Source: DASVCS01 sp036381495
Lineage (GTDB): Bacteria > Gemmatimonadota > Gemmatimonadetes > Longimicrobiales > RSA9
Assembly (NCBI GenBank): GCA_036381495.1
Contig: DASVCS010000054.1
Location: 27,619-91,618 of the forward strand
Direction of reading: 5' to 3'
DNA length: 64,000 bases
Shown: positions 1-7,692 of the stretch, piece after piece
Layout of the letters: each line of letters begins with the position of its first letter
Numbering within the stretch: position 1 is the first letter of the stretch
Notes under the pieces: generated by a model
Database searches by the model: none
Seen by the model: the letters and a program-made list of their open reading frames with translations, nothing else
Told to the model about the DNA's origin: nothing
Program-made: the position numbers and the translations under genes

Positions 1-510
1 CCAGAACGCGTTGTCCGCGAGAATCAACCCGCCGGGCCGCACCAGCCGCCGCGCCCAGCGCAGGTAGGCCGGATAGCTCTCCTTGTCCGCATCGATGAAA
101 CAGGCGTCGAACGAGGCCCCCTCATCCGCCAATCCGGCCAGCAGCACACGGGCATCGCCGGACCGGACCTCGATCACGCCCTCGAGCCCCGCGCGACCGA
201 TGAACTCGCGCGCGAGCTCCGCGTGACGCTCGTTGATCTCCAGCGTGAGCACCCGACCCTCCGGCGGCAACGCACGCGCCATCCAGATCGCGCTGTAGCC
301 CCCCAACGTGCCGATCTCGAGCACGCGCCGCGCACCCACGGCCGTCAACAACACCTGCAACAGCTTGCCGACCTCCGCCGTGATCGAGATCGTCGGCAGC
401 CCGCGACGCTGGATCTCCTCGCGCAACTCGCGCAGCACCACGTCCTCCGGCGCGAAGAGGTCCTCGACGTACGCGGACAAGGCAGCGGCATCCGGCACAC
501 GTTCAGCCAT
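1..510 (-). CDS. O-methyltransferase, class I SAM-dependent (3' end cut by window)
   Basis: Catechol/caffeoyl-CoA O-methyltransferase-like enzyme, expected to transfer a methyl group from SAM to a small hydroxylated acceptor in the cytoplasm. The visible N-terminal 170 residues contain the SAM-binding glycine loop VLEIGTLGGYSA, the acidic strand VLTLEINERHAE that should hold the ribose, and the metal-ligand region CFIDADKESY followed by LADNAFW, all hallmarks of the Mg-dependent family. The ATG at 510-508 is preceded by a good ribosome-binding site (AGAGGGAG). The C-terminus lies beyond the left edge. Substrate cannot be deduced. Confidence 0.9.
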   Translation of the reverse strand, partial: MAERVPDAAALSAYVEDLFAPEDVVLRELREEIQRRGLPTISITAEVGKLLQVLLTAVGARRVLEIGTLGGYSAIWMARALPPEGRVLTLEINERHAELAREFIGRAGLEGVIEVRSGDARVLLAGLADEGASFDACFIDADKESYPAYLRWARRLVRPGGLILADNAFW

Positions 511-527
511 GATCTCCCTCTTTCAGA

Positions 528-624
528 CTAGAGCCGTTGTCGCGTCACTTCGGAGTCGTGGACGCACGCGAACCGAGCGCGACGAGCGGCCGCGCGGCTC
601 CGACCTCGCGAGTGAACCGCGCTC
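528..624 (-). repeat. CTAG-bounded ~97-bp dispersed repeat, copy D
   Basis: This spacer between the methyltransferase and the aminotransferase matches, in reverse orientation, the elements at 10824-10924, 10921-11018 and 59113-59209. The shared order is CTAG, CGGTTGTCGC-like block, TTCGGAGTC, a variable middle, CGCGGCTCCGA and a GAACCGCGCTC-like end. The two internal arms (TTCGGAG and CTCCGA) can pair, so the element can fold into a long hairpin. The right boundary is approximate. Confidence 0.75.
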
Positions 625-646
625 GGCATTCTCGCGGCAGACGCCA

Positions 647-1831
647 TCACCCGCCCAGCACCGCCGCGATCCGGCGCACACCCTCCTCGATCGCTTCCTC
701 CGATGCCGCGAACGAGAGACGGATGAAACGGTCATCCCCGAACGCCGCGCCGGGAACCAGCGCCACACCCGCCGTCTCCAGGATGTGACGGCACAGCGCC
801 ACCGAATCCGGCACCTCACCGCCGTAGAAATCGTCCGCGCGGAAGAAGAGATAGAACGCGCCCTCCGGATACACGTACGAGACACCCGGGAGCAACGCGC
901 CGAACCGCTCGAGCAGCAGATCGCGGCGAGTTCGAAATGTCCGGACCATGGCCACGACGGCCTCGGCCTCGAGCGGCTCCGCGCTGTACGCCGCGATCGC
1001 CGCGTGCTGCGCCGGTGTGCTGGCGTTCGACGTCGTCTGGCTCTGGAGCGCGGCCATCGCCGCGGCCAGCTCCGGTTGCGAGTAGGAGAACCCGATCCGC
1101 CACCCCGTCATCGCGAAGGCCTTCGAGGCACCGTTGACGAGGACCATGCGGTCCAGCAGCACGGGATCCAGGTCGAGGAGCCCCGCGGCGCGCGGCGCGT
1201 TGAAGCAGATGCGCGCGTAGATCTCGTCGCTGATGATCCAGAGGTCTCGTTCGGCGGCCCAGCGTGCCACGGCGTCCAGCTCGGCGGCCGTGTAGACGGA
1301 GCCCGTGGGGTTCGAGGGCGAGTTGAGGATCAGGCCGCGGACGCGTTCGTCGTAGACGGCATCCAGCTCGGCGGGCGTGACCTTGAAGCCCCTTGCACTG
1401 TCCGCCCGCACGATGACCGGTTCGGCGCGAGCCAGGTGTACGATCGCGGGATAGCTGGTCCAGTACGGCGCCGGGATGAGCACGCGGTCGCCCGGGCCGA
1501 AGAGCACGAAGCAGGCATTGAAGAGCGCTTGCTTCGCGCCGGCGGTCACGACCACGCCCGCGGGATCCACGGCCCGGTCGTGGATGCGGCTCAGCTCCTG
1601 CGCGATCGCCTCACGCAGTGCCGGCAGCCCCGGCACAGGGGTGTAATGCGTCTGTCCGCCCTGGATCGCGGCGATCCCGGCCTGTCCGATGAAGTCCGGC
1701 GTCCGGAAGTCCGGCTCGCCGGCGCTCAGGTTGACAATGTCTCGTCCCTCCGCAAGGAGTTGCCGCGCCCGCGCGGCGACGGCGAGTGTGGCGGAGGGCT
1801 CCAGACCCTCGACATTCGGGCTCAGGCGCAC
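647..1831 (-). CDS. pyridoxal-phosphate-dependent aminotransferase class I/II (aspartate aminotransferase type)
   Basis: A 394-residue fold-type I PLP aminotransferase. Visible landmarks are AGEPDFRTP near the N-terminus, HYTPVPGLPALREAIA, GAKQALFNA, NSPSNPTGSVY, SDEIYARICF and the PLP-lysine segment GASKAFAMTGWRIGF, whose Lys forms the Schiff base; the late RLSFAAS holds the carboxylate-binding Arg. This order fits aspartate/aromatic aminotransferases of subgroup I-gamma. I chose the GTG at 1831-1829 because it gives MRLSPNVEGLEPSATLAV, the usual family N-terminus; the frame stays open a further 125 codons upstream but that part has no family similarity. Specific amino-acid substrate is unknown. 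Confidence 0.92.
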   Translation of the reverse strand: MRLSPNVEGLEPSATLAVAARARQLLAEGRDIVNLSAGEPDFRTPDFIGQAGIAAIQGGQTHYTPVPGLPALREAIAQELSRIHDRAVDPAGVVVTAGAKQALFNACFVLFGPGDRVLIPAPYWTSYPAIVHLARAEPVIVRADSARGFKVTPAELDAVYDERVRGLILNSPSNPTGSVYTAAELDAVARWAAERDLWIISDEIYARICFNAPRAAGLLDLDPVLLDRMVLVNGASKAFAMTGWRIGFSYSQPELAAAMAALQSQTTSNASTPAQHAAIAAYSAEPLEAEAVVAMVRTFRTRRDLLLERFGALLPGVSYVYPEGAFYLFFRADDFYGGEVPDSVALCRHILETAGVALVPGAAFGDDRFIRLSFAASEEAIEEGVRRIAAVLGG

Positions 1832-2235
1832 GGTCGGTTCCAGCGTCCGGGTCCATACCAGCGGCCGGTACCATCGTACCGGTACGGATCGCGGGCCAAT
1901 ATGATGGCGCCGCGGTGGCCGGACAAGCGCTCCGGTGCGCGGCGGCGCCGCCTCTCCATACCACGGCCGGCCATGCTTGCACACGCCGCCGCCGCCGTCC
2001 AGATTGTCGCCTCGGATCGCGAACCGCGGGCGCAGGCGGCCGACCGCGGGCTCGATGAAGCAGAGCCCGGGCCGGCCGGCACCAGCCCGCGCGGCCGGGA
2101 CACCCGGCCGCGGGCAGGCGCGCGCAACGGGCCGAATCCCATGTGGAAACCGTTGCGGCGCACCCGGTGCCCGCGCCGCGGGAACTCGCGACCCGCATTC
2201 ACCCAAGGACGAAACGACAGGACGCTTGCCCGACC
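1832..2235. other. 404-bp divergent intergenic region
   Basis: Separates the aminotransferase and the small gene at 2236. It holds a perfect 7-bp inverted repeat (CCGGTAC at 1865-1871, GTACCGG at 1876-1882) 35-50 bp upstream of the aminotransferase start, a possible operator or leader hairpin. No RNA gene or convincing promoter consensus was recognised in the rest, which is very GC-rich. Confidence 0.4.
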
Positions 2236-2520
2236 ATGGCCCGTTACGAGCGCATGACCGCGACCGGCACCCGCGAGGTGCTGCGCACCGCCGAAGAGAT
2301 CCTGACCGCGCGGCTGCCGATCGAGAAGGTCGCCGAGGACCGCCACTCGATCACGCTGCGTGGCGGCGATGGCGAAGTCCGCATCGAGGCGCACCGACAC
2401 GGCGTCGACACGGTCGTCCACGCCACCACGGATCAGCTCCGCACCTCCCGGCTCGACCTCGAGACGCAGTACTTCCTGAACAAGCTCCCGTACCAGCCCG
2501 GCGACGTGCCCGGCCGGTAG
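2236..2520 (+). CDS. small conserved-looking hypothetical protein
   Basis: Predicted 94-residue soluble protein beginning MARYERMTATG. Its middle (ADRHSITLRGGDGEVRIEAHRHG-type pattern, alternating hydrophobic and charged residues) suggests a small beta-rich domain; there is no signal peptide, Cys pair or membrane segment. It carries a DLETQYFLNKLPYQPGD tail reminiscent of a conserved motif rather than random translation, and codon positions follow the strong G/C third-position bias of real genes here. It ends 18 bp before the stop of the convergent symporter. Function not recognised. Confidence 0.6.
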   Translation: MARYERMTATGTREVLRTAEEILTARLPIEKVAEDRHSITLRGGDGEVRIEAHRHGVDTVVHATTDQLRTSRLDLETQYFLNKLPYQPGDVPGR

Positions 2521-2538
2521 CGCGGGCGCGTCCCGGCA

Positions 2539-3978
2539 TCACATCTCGGAGTCCTCGACCGCCAACCCTTCGGTGACCGGGACCTCGCCCCGGCGCAGCT
2601 CGATGAAGCTCCGGGTCTCGCGTGCCACCACACCGGACAGCAGGAGCAGGCCGACCAGGTTGGGCATCGCCATGGCGCCGTTCATCACGTCGCTGAACGC
2701 CCACACCACGCTGAACCCGCCCACGTCGTCGAGCTGGAGAACCGCCGCGCCGGTGAATGCACCGGCCACGAACAGGATGCGGTACGGCCCGATCGCGCGC
2801 GCGCCGAGCAGGAATTCGATCGCCCGCTCGCCGTAGTACGCCCAGCCGAGGAGGGTGGAGAAGGCGAAGAACGCCAGGCCGAGCGCCACGATGGCGCCGC
2901 CCCAGTTGCCGGGTAGCCCGGTCCGGAACGCGGCGGCGGTCAGCGGCGCGCCGGTCAGCGCCTGCCCCGTCGTCGGATCGACCTTCATCCACGCACCCGT
3001 CGCGATGATCGCGAATCCGGTGATCGAGCAGACGATGATGGTGTCGATGAAGGTCTGCGTCATCGAGACGAGCGCCTGGCTGGCCGGGACACGCGTCTGC
3101 GCCGCGGCCGCGGCGATCCCGCCGGTGCCGAGCCCCGATTCGTTCGAGAAGATGCCCCGCGCCAGCCCCCAGCGCATGGCGTCGCGCACCGTGGCGCCGA
3201 GGAACCCGCCGGTCGCGGCCGTCGGAGAGAATGCGTCCGAGAAGACGAACAACGCGATGGCCGGGATCCCGCGCCAGTTGATGGCCAGGACGACGAGCCC
3301 GCCGGCCAGGTAGAAGAGGATCATGAACGGGACGAAGAGTGCCGTCACCCGCCCGATGCTGCGGATCCCGCCCAGGATCACCAGCCCGGCGAGCACGGCG
3401 ATCACGCCACCGGTCCAGACCGGCGGTACGCCGAACGAACCGTGCAGCGCGTCCGCCACCGAGTTGGACTGCACCATGTTGCCGATGCCGAAGGCGGCGA
3501 GCGCCGCGAAGAGGGCGAAGAGGAAGCCGAGCATCTTGCCGGCGCGGCCGCCCACGCCGCGGGAGAGGTAGTACATGGGTCCGCCGGCCATGTTGCCGCG
3601 GCGATCGACCTCGCGGTAGCGGACGCCGAGGACCGCTTCCGAGTACTTGGTCGCCATCCCGAACAGGCCGGTGACCCACATCCAGAAGAGCGCGCCCGGC
3701 CCGCCCGCTGCGATCGCCGTGGCCACGCCGGCAATGTTGCCGACGCCGACCGTCGCGGCGAGTGCGGTCATCAACGCCTGGAAATGGGAGATGTCGCCGT
3801 CGGCGCCCTCTTCCCTCCGCTGCACGAGTGCCAGCCAGAGCGAGTGCTTCAGCTCACGGAACTGGATCCCGCGCAACAGGAACGTGAGATAGACCCCCGT
3901 CCCGAGGAGCAGGATGATCGTAGGGACGCCCCAGACGACGTCGCTTGCCGAACCGAGCCAGTACTCCAGGGATTCCAT
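2539..3978 (-). CDS. sodium:alanine/glycine symporter, AGCS family
   Basis: A 479-residue polytopic inner-membrane carrier of the alanine or glycine:cation symporter family, importing small neutral amino acids with Na+ (or H+). The family signature region is clear: ALAATVGVGNIAGVATAIAAGGPGALFWMWVTG near residues 80-115, followed by GGPMYYLSRG. About ten hydrophobic helices are visible. The ATG at 3978-3976 is preceded by AAGGCGGTGACC. It is a single-gene unit, divergent from the helicase-like gene. Confidence 0.93.
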   Translation of the reverse strand: MESLEYWLGSASDVVWGVPTIILLLGTGVYLTFLLRGIQFRELKHSLWLALVQRREEGADGDISHFQALMTALAATVGVGNIAGVATAIAAGGPGALFWMWVTGLFGMATKYSEAVLGVRYREVDRRGNMAGGPMYYLSRGVGGRAGKMLGFLFALFAALAAFGIGNMVQSNSVADALHGSFGVPPVWTGGVIAVLAGLVILGGIRSIGRVTALFVPFMILFYLAGGLVVLAINWRGIPAIALFVFSDAFSPTAATGGFLGATVRDAMRWGLARGIFSNESGLGTGGIAAAAAQTRVPASQALVSMTQTFIDTIIVCSITGFAIIATGAWMKVDPTTGQALTGAPLTAAAFRTGLPGNWGGAIVALGLAFFAFSTLLGWAYYGERAIEFLLGARAIGPYRILFVAGAFTGAAVLQLDDVGGFSVVWAFSDVMNGAMAMPNLVGLLLLSGVVARETRSFIELRRGEVPVTEGLAVEDSEM

Positions 3979-4092
3979 ACGGTCACCGCCTTCATGCGCC
4001 GTGCACGAACCGGGCCGTGGCCGCATGGCTGGGCAGCGAACTCGCGACCCCGTATATTCCCGCCGACCTGATCACGAGAGAGCGGAGTCGGC

Positions 4093-5637
4093 ATGGACGG
4101 GAGGTTCGATGAGCTGGGCCTGAGGGCCGAGCTCGTGACGGCGGCGGAAACAGCGGGGTACGACGCACCGACGGCATTGCAGCGGGCGGCGATCCCGGTC
4201 TTGCGGCGCGGGGGGAACGCGGTGCTCCACGCATCGGCCGGTGCCGGCCTGGTCGCGGCCTACGGCCTCGCGCTGCTGGACCGGCTGGCCGACGGCGCGC
4301 CGGAGGCCGATGCCCGGCCGCGAGCGCTCGTCCTGGTGCCCACGCCGGAATCGGCATCCCGGACCGGTGCATCGCTGGCGCGCCTGGCCGGCGCGGTCGC
4401 AGTCCAGGTGGCCGCCGCGGCGCCGGGATGGCCCCGCACCGCCGGCACGGCGGACATCGTCGTCGCCACGCCCGCCACGGCCCTCGCCGATGTCCACGCC
4501 GCACGCCTCAAGCTCGCCGGCGTGCAGACGCTCGTGCTGGACGGCCTCGCGGCGCTCTTCGAGTTCGGCGCGCAGGAGGCCATCGAGACGCTGACGACGT
4601 CGATCCCCCGCGAGTCGCAACGCGTCGTGGCCACGGCCGAGGCGACGGCGGACGTCGAGAGCTACATCGAGCGGCACGTCCGCAGAGCGCTGCGCATCCC
4701 CGCCGGCCGCGCGGAGGGTCCGGCCGAGCCGGAGCGCACCATCGAGTACGCCGTCGCGCCGGAATCCGCCAAACTCGATACCCTCGCCATCCTCCTCGCC
4801 GACCGCGAGCCCACGGCCGAGACGGTGGTCTGCTGTCGGAACGCGGAACGCGCCGCCGCAGTGGCCGACGCACTCGCGCTCCGCGGCTTCCCCGCCGGCA
4901 CGCCCGGCGCCGGCACACCGATCACGGTCACGCCGCCCGCGCCGGCCGGCGGGGATGCGGCCCCCGTCATCTCGTACGACGTCCCGTTCGATGCCGAGAC
5001 GCTCGCCGCGCGCCACGCGGGCGGCGGCGGCATCGTCCTGGTCTCGCCGCGCGAACTCCCGCACCTCCGCACCATTGCGGGACGCGCCGGCATCGGGCTC
5101 GTCGCCCGCACGCCGGAACGCATCCCCACGCCCGCGCGCGACGAGATCGCCGCGTTCCGCACGCGACTCCGCCGCGCCCTGGTCGAGGAAGATATCGGCG
5201 CACAGATCCTCGTCCTCGAACCGCTCCTCGGCGAGTTCAGCGCCGCCGAGGTCGCCGCCGCCGCCAGCGCGCTGCTCCGGCGCCGCGCGCCCGCGCCCGA
5301 ACCGCCCGCCGCGCCGGCCGGCATCGCGCCACCGCCACCACCCTTCGTCCGCCTCTTCGTCGGCATCGGCCATCGCGACGGCGTCCGACCCGGCGACCTC
5401 GTCGGCGCCATCACCGGAGAGGCGAACGTGCCGGGCTCCGATGTCGGGCGCATCGAGATCCGGGACAACTTCTCGATCGTCGAAGTCGCGAGCGCTTCGG
5501 CCGGGCGCATCATCGAGGCCTTGAACGGCGTCACCCTGAAGGGCAGGAGTCTCCGCGTCGACTACGATCGCCGGCCCACCACCGGCGGCGGTGGCGCACG
5601 CGCCGGCGAGCGCGGCCGGCGACGGCCCACGCCGTGA
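4093..5637 (+). CDS. DEAD-box-like protein with lost ATPase motifs and a C-terminal DbpA-type RNA-binding domain
   Basis: A 514-residue protein with the plan of a DbpA/CsdA-type RNA helicase: a Q-motif-like N-terminus (Gln30), two RecA-like halves, a Pro-rich linker (about 398-418), an RRM-like DbpA RNA-binding domain (about 419-495) and a Gly/Arg tail. The catalytic motifs are eroded. Motif I reads ASAGAGLV (47-54) instead of AxxGxGKT, so the Walker Lys and Thr are gone; motif II reads DGLA (150-153) instead of DEAD; motif III SAT is ATA; motif VI HRxGRxGR has become RHAGGGG. The fold looks conserved but ATP hydrolysis is unlikely. Probably an RNA-binding scaffold or regulator for rRNA or mRNA. 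Possible relic gene, but the intact 1.5-kb frame argues against it. Confidence 0.8.
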   Translation: MDGRFDELGLRAELVTAAETAGYDAPTALQRAAIPVLRRGGNAVLHASAGAGLVAAYGLALLDRLADGAPEADARPRALVLVPTPESASRTGASLARLAGAVAVQVAAAAPGWPRTAGTADIVVATPATALADVHAARLKLAGVQTLVLDGLAALFEFGAQEAIETLTTSIPRESQRVVATAEATADVESYIERHVRRALRIPAGRAEGPAEPERTIEYAVAPESAKLDTLAILLADREPTAETVVCCRNAERAAAVADALALRGFPAGTPGAGTPITVTPPAPAGGDAAPVISYDVPFDAETLAARHAGGGGIVLVSPRELPHLRTIAGRAGIGLVARTPERIPTPARDEIAAFRTRLRRALVEEDIGAQILVLEPLLGEFSAAEVAAAASALLRRRAPAPEPPAAPAGIAPPPPPFVRLFVGIGHRDGVRPGDLVGAITGEANVPGSDVGRIEIRDNFSIVEVASASAGRIIEALNGVTLKGRSLRVDYDRRPTTGGGGARAGERGRRRPTP

Positions 5638-5655
5638 GCACACCCCCCGATGCGC

Positions 5656-5690
5656 GAGAGCCGCGCCCCCACTCGGAGGGCGCGGCTCTC
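5656..5690. terminator. bidirectional hairpin terminator
   Basis: A perfect 13-bp stem (GAGAGCCGCGCCC at 5656-5668 and its complement at 5678-5690) with a 9-nt loop lies between the convergent ends of the DEAD-like gene (+) and HU (-). No U-run follows, as is common in very GC-rich genomes. Confidence 0.8.
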
Positions 5691-5715
5691 AGGGTCGCGC
5701 GGAAAGCTGAGCGTC

Positions 5716-6003
5716 CTACTTCTTGATCGAATCCTTCAAACCCTTGCCCGGCCGGAACGACGGGCTGGTCGTCGGACCGATGCGGATCTCCGCGCCCGTC
5801 CGCGGATTGCGGCCGGTCCGCGCCTTGCGCTTCCGCGTCTCGAACGTGCCGAATCCCGTGATCTGCACCTTGTCCCCGCGACGCAGTGCCTGCGCAATGA
5901 CGCCGCCGCTCGCACCGAACAGCGCATCCACCGCCCGCTGCGCATCCGCCTTGGACAGCTTCGCCCTGTTCGCCAGGTTCTGGACCAGTTCCGACTTGTT
6001 CAT
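5716..6003 (-). CDS. hup: HU-family nucleoid DNA-binding protein
   Basis: A 95-residue HU/IHF-type protein that bends and compacts DNA as a dimer. The sequence is textbook: MNKSELVQNLANRAKLSK, a central GDKVQITGFGTFETRKRKARTGRNP segment containing the GFGTF signature and the Arg-rich arm, then PSFRPGKGLKDSIKK. Length matches the family. It is a monocistronic gene reading away from the histidine kinase. Confidence 0.97.
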   Translation of the reverse strand: MNKSELVQNLANRAKLSKADAQRAVDALFGASGGVIAQALRRGDKVQITGFGTFETRKRKARTGRNPRTGAEIRIGPTTSPSFRPGKGLKDSIKK

Positions 6004-6312
6004 GGCCTCGCTCCTCGTGAGGGTAACACCTTTGTGACCGGACTACTCGCCCGCGCCGATGCGGGCGGCGCACTGCGCGTATCGCCCCGCGACCCCGGGA
6101 CATCCGAGCCGGAGATCCGCTCTTGCGCGACTCCCCCCGCCGCTGCGAAGTTGCCGTCGCAATGCCGCGGCGGCACGGCTCGGCCGTCCACGTGACCACA
6201 AATTTCGCCAATAGAGTAGAGCGGTCCGCCGGGCACGTCAAGAGAGTTGTCTACGGCTGGGCGGAAAAATCAGGCCACCACCGGGCGCTACTTCACCGAA
6301 AAATTATCAATC

Positions 6313-7680
6313 GTGAATCGCCGATCCCCGATCCGAGCCGACGACAGCGCCGCGACCGTTCCGCTGGAATCGTTGCAGCGACGAGAGTTAGAAATCGTAC
6401 GTGAAGTCGCGCACGCATTCCTCACGGCAACGCAGCCCCTGGAAGTTTACCGACTCGCGCTCGCCCGCGTGACACCGCTCGTCGAGGCACGCTTCAGCTC
6501 GGTGTTCCTCCGCGATTCGGCGGATCACGACCTGCTCCGCCTCGTCTGCGCCCAGAACTGGCCGCAGTCGTCCGCGCGTTTCCTCAGCCAGCTCCGGATC
6601 CGCGTCGGACGTGGGCCGACCGGGCGGGCCGTCGCGCTCGGCGAGGCCGTCGCCGTCGAGGACGTGTTCGCCGATCCGGCGTTCCGCGAATGGTGGGGTC
6701 CGGCCCGCGAACTCGGGTTCGTCTCGCTGATCACGTTGCCGCTCGAAGTGCACGGCGAGGTCGCCGGCGCGCTCAGCTTCTACTTCGACGCCCCGCACGT
6801 CTACGGTGAGGAGGAGCAACGGCTGCTGGCACTGGTCGCGGCGCAGATCGCCGCGACCGCGGAGCGCGCCCACCTGATCGAGGACCTGCGCGACGCCAAC
6901 GAACGGCTGCGCCGCCAGAACGAGGAACTGACCCGCCGCGTGGCCGAAGCCGAAGAGGCGCGCCGATTGAAAAACGAGTTCCTGGCCAACGTGAGCCACG
7001 AACTCCGCACGCCGCTCACTGCCGTGCTCGGCTACACGTATCTCCTCTCGGCCGGGCTCGCGGGGCCGATCACGGATGAACAGCGCGCGGCGCTCTCGAA
7101 GATCGACCACAGCGCCGGCCTGCTGCTCCGCCTCATCACGGACCTGCTCGAGCTCTCCGACCTGAAGCTCGGCCGTGCAACGATCGCGGAATCGACCGAA
7201 GAGGCCGTCGAACTCGCGCAGCGCGCGGCCGAACGCGTCGGCCCCGCGCCAGACGGCATCACCTTCCGCGTCCTCTCCGCCGACGGCCGCCTCGCCATCA
7301 GGACGGATCCCGCCAAGGTTCTCAAGATCCTCGAAAACCTGATCTCGAACGCCTTCAAGTTCACCGCCAGCGGCGAGGTCACCGTCACGGTCCGCCGCAA
7401 GGAGGCACGGCAACCGCGCGCAGCCGCCTCCGCGCAGTGGGTGGTCCAGGACACCGGGATCGGCATCCGGCCCGAAGACATCGCGGGAATCTTCGATGAA
7501 TTCCGCCAGGTCGACGGCTCGTCGACGCGTCTCTACGGCGGCACCGGCCTCGGGCTCGCCCTCTCGCTCCGGCTCGCCCACCTGCTCGGTGGCGAGATCC
7601 ACGTCGAAAGCGAACCCGGCCGCGGCTCCACATTCACCCTCGAGCTTCCGCTCGAACGCGAGCCGCCGCCCACCAAGTAG
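6313..7680 (+). CDS. GAF-domain sensor histidine kinase
   Basis: A soluble two-component sensor kinase (455 residues from this start). A GAF domain (about 35-185) is followed by a coiled coil (185-220), the HisKA dimerisation domain with the phosphoacceptor in VSHELRTPL (His229), and a HATPase_c domain with NLISNAFKFT (N box), VQDTGIGIRPED (G1), FDEFRQVD (F box) and YGGTGLGLALS (G2). No membrane segment or response-regulator partner is adjacent, so it probably senses a cytoplasmic signal and signals to a distant regulator. Start is uncertain: GTG at 6313 is used; the same frame extends to a TTG at 6247. Confidence 0.9.
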   Translation: MNRRSPIRADDSAATVPLESLQRRELEIVREVAHAFLTATQPLEVYRLALARVTPLVEARFSSVFLRDSADHDLLRLVCAQNWPQSSARFLSQLRIRVGRGPTGRAVALGEAVAVEDVFADPAFREWWGPARELGFVSLITLPLEVHGEVAGALSFYFDAPHVYGEEEQRLLALVAAQIAATAERAHLIEDLRDANERLRRQNEELTRRVAEAEEARRLKNEFLANVSHELRTPLTAVLGYTYLLSAGLAGPITDEQRAALSKIDHSAGLLLRLITDLLELSDLKLGRATIAESTEEAVELAQRAAERVGPAPDGITFRVLSADGRLAIRTDPAKVLKILENLISNAFKFTASGEVTVTVRRKEARQPRAAASAQWVVQDTGIGIRPEDIAGIFDEFRQVDGSSTRLYGGTGLGLALSLRLAHLLGGEIHVESEPGRGSTFTLELPLEREPPPTK

Positions 7681-7692
7681 CGGACACCGCCG

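Noticed and set aside
308..2257. Long plus-strand open frame (649 codons) over the aminotransferase and methyltransferase
   Set aside because: Antisense to two clear genes, Arg/His-rich without any fold motif; such mirrors are expected at 70% GC.
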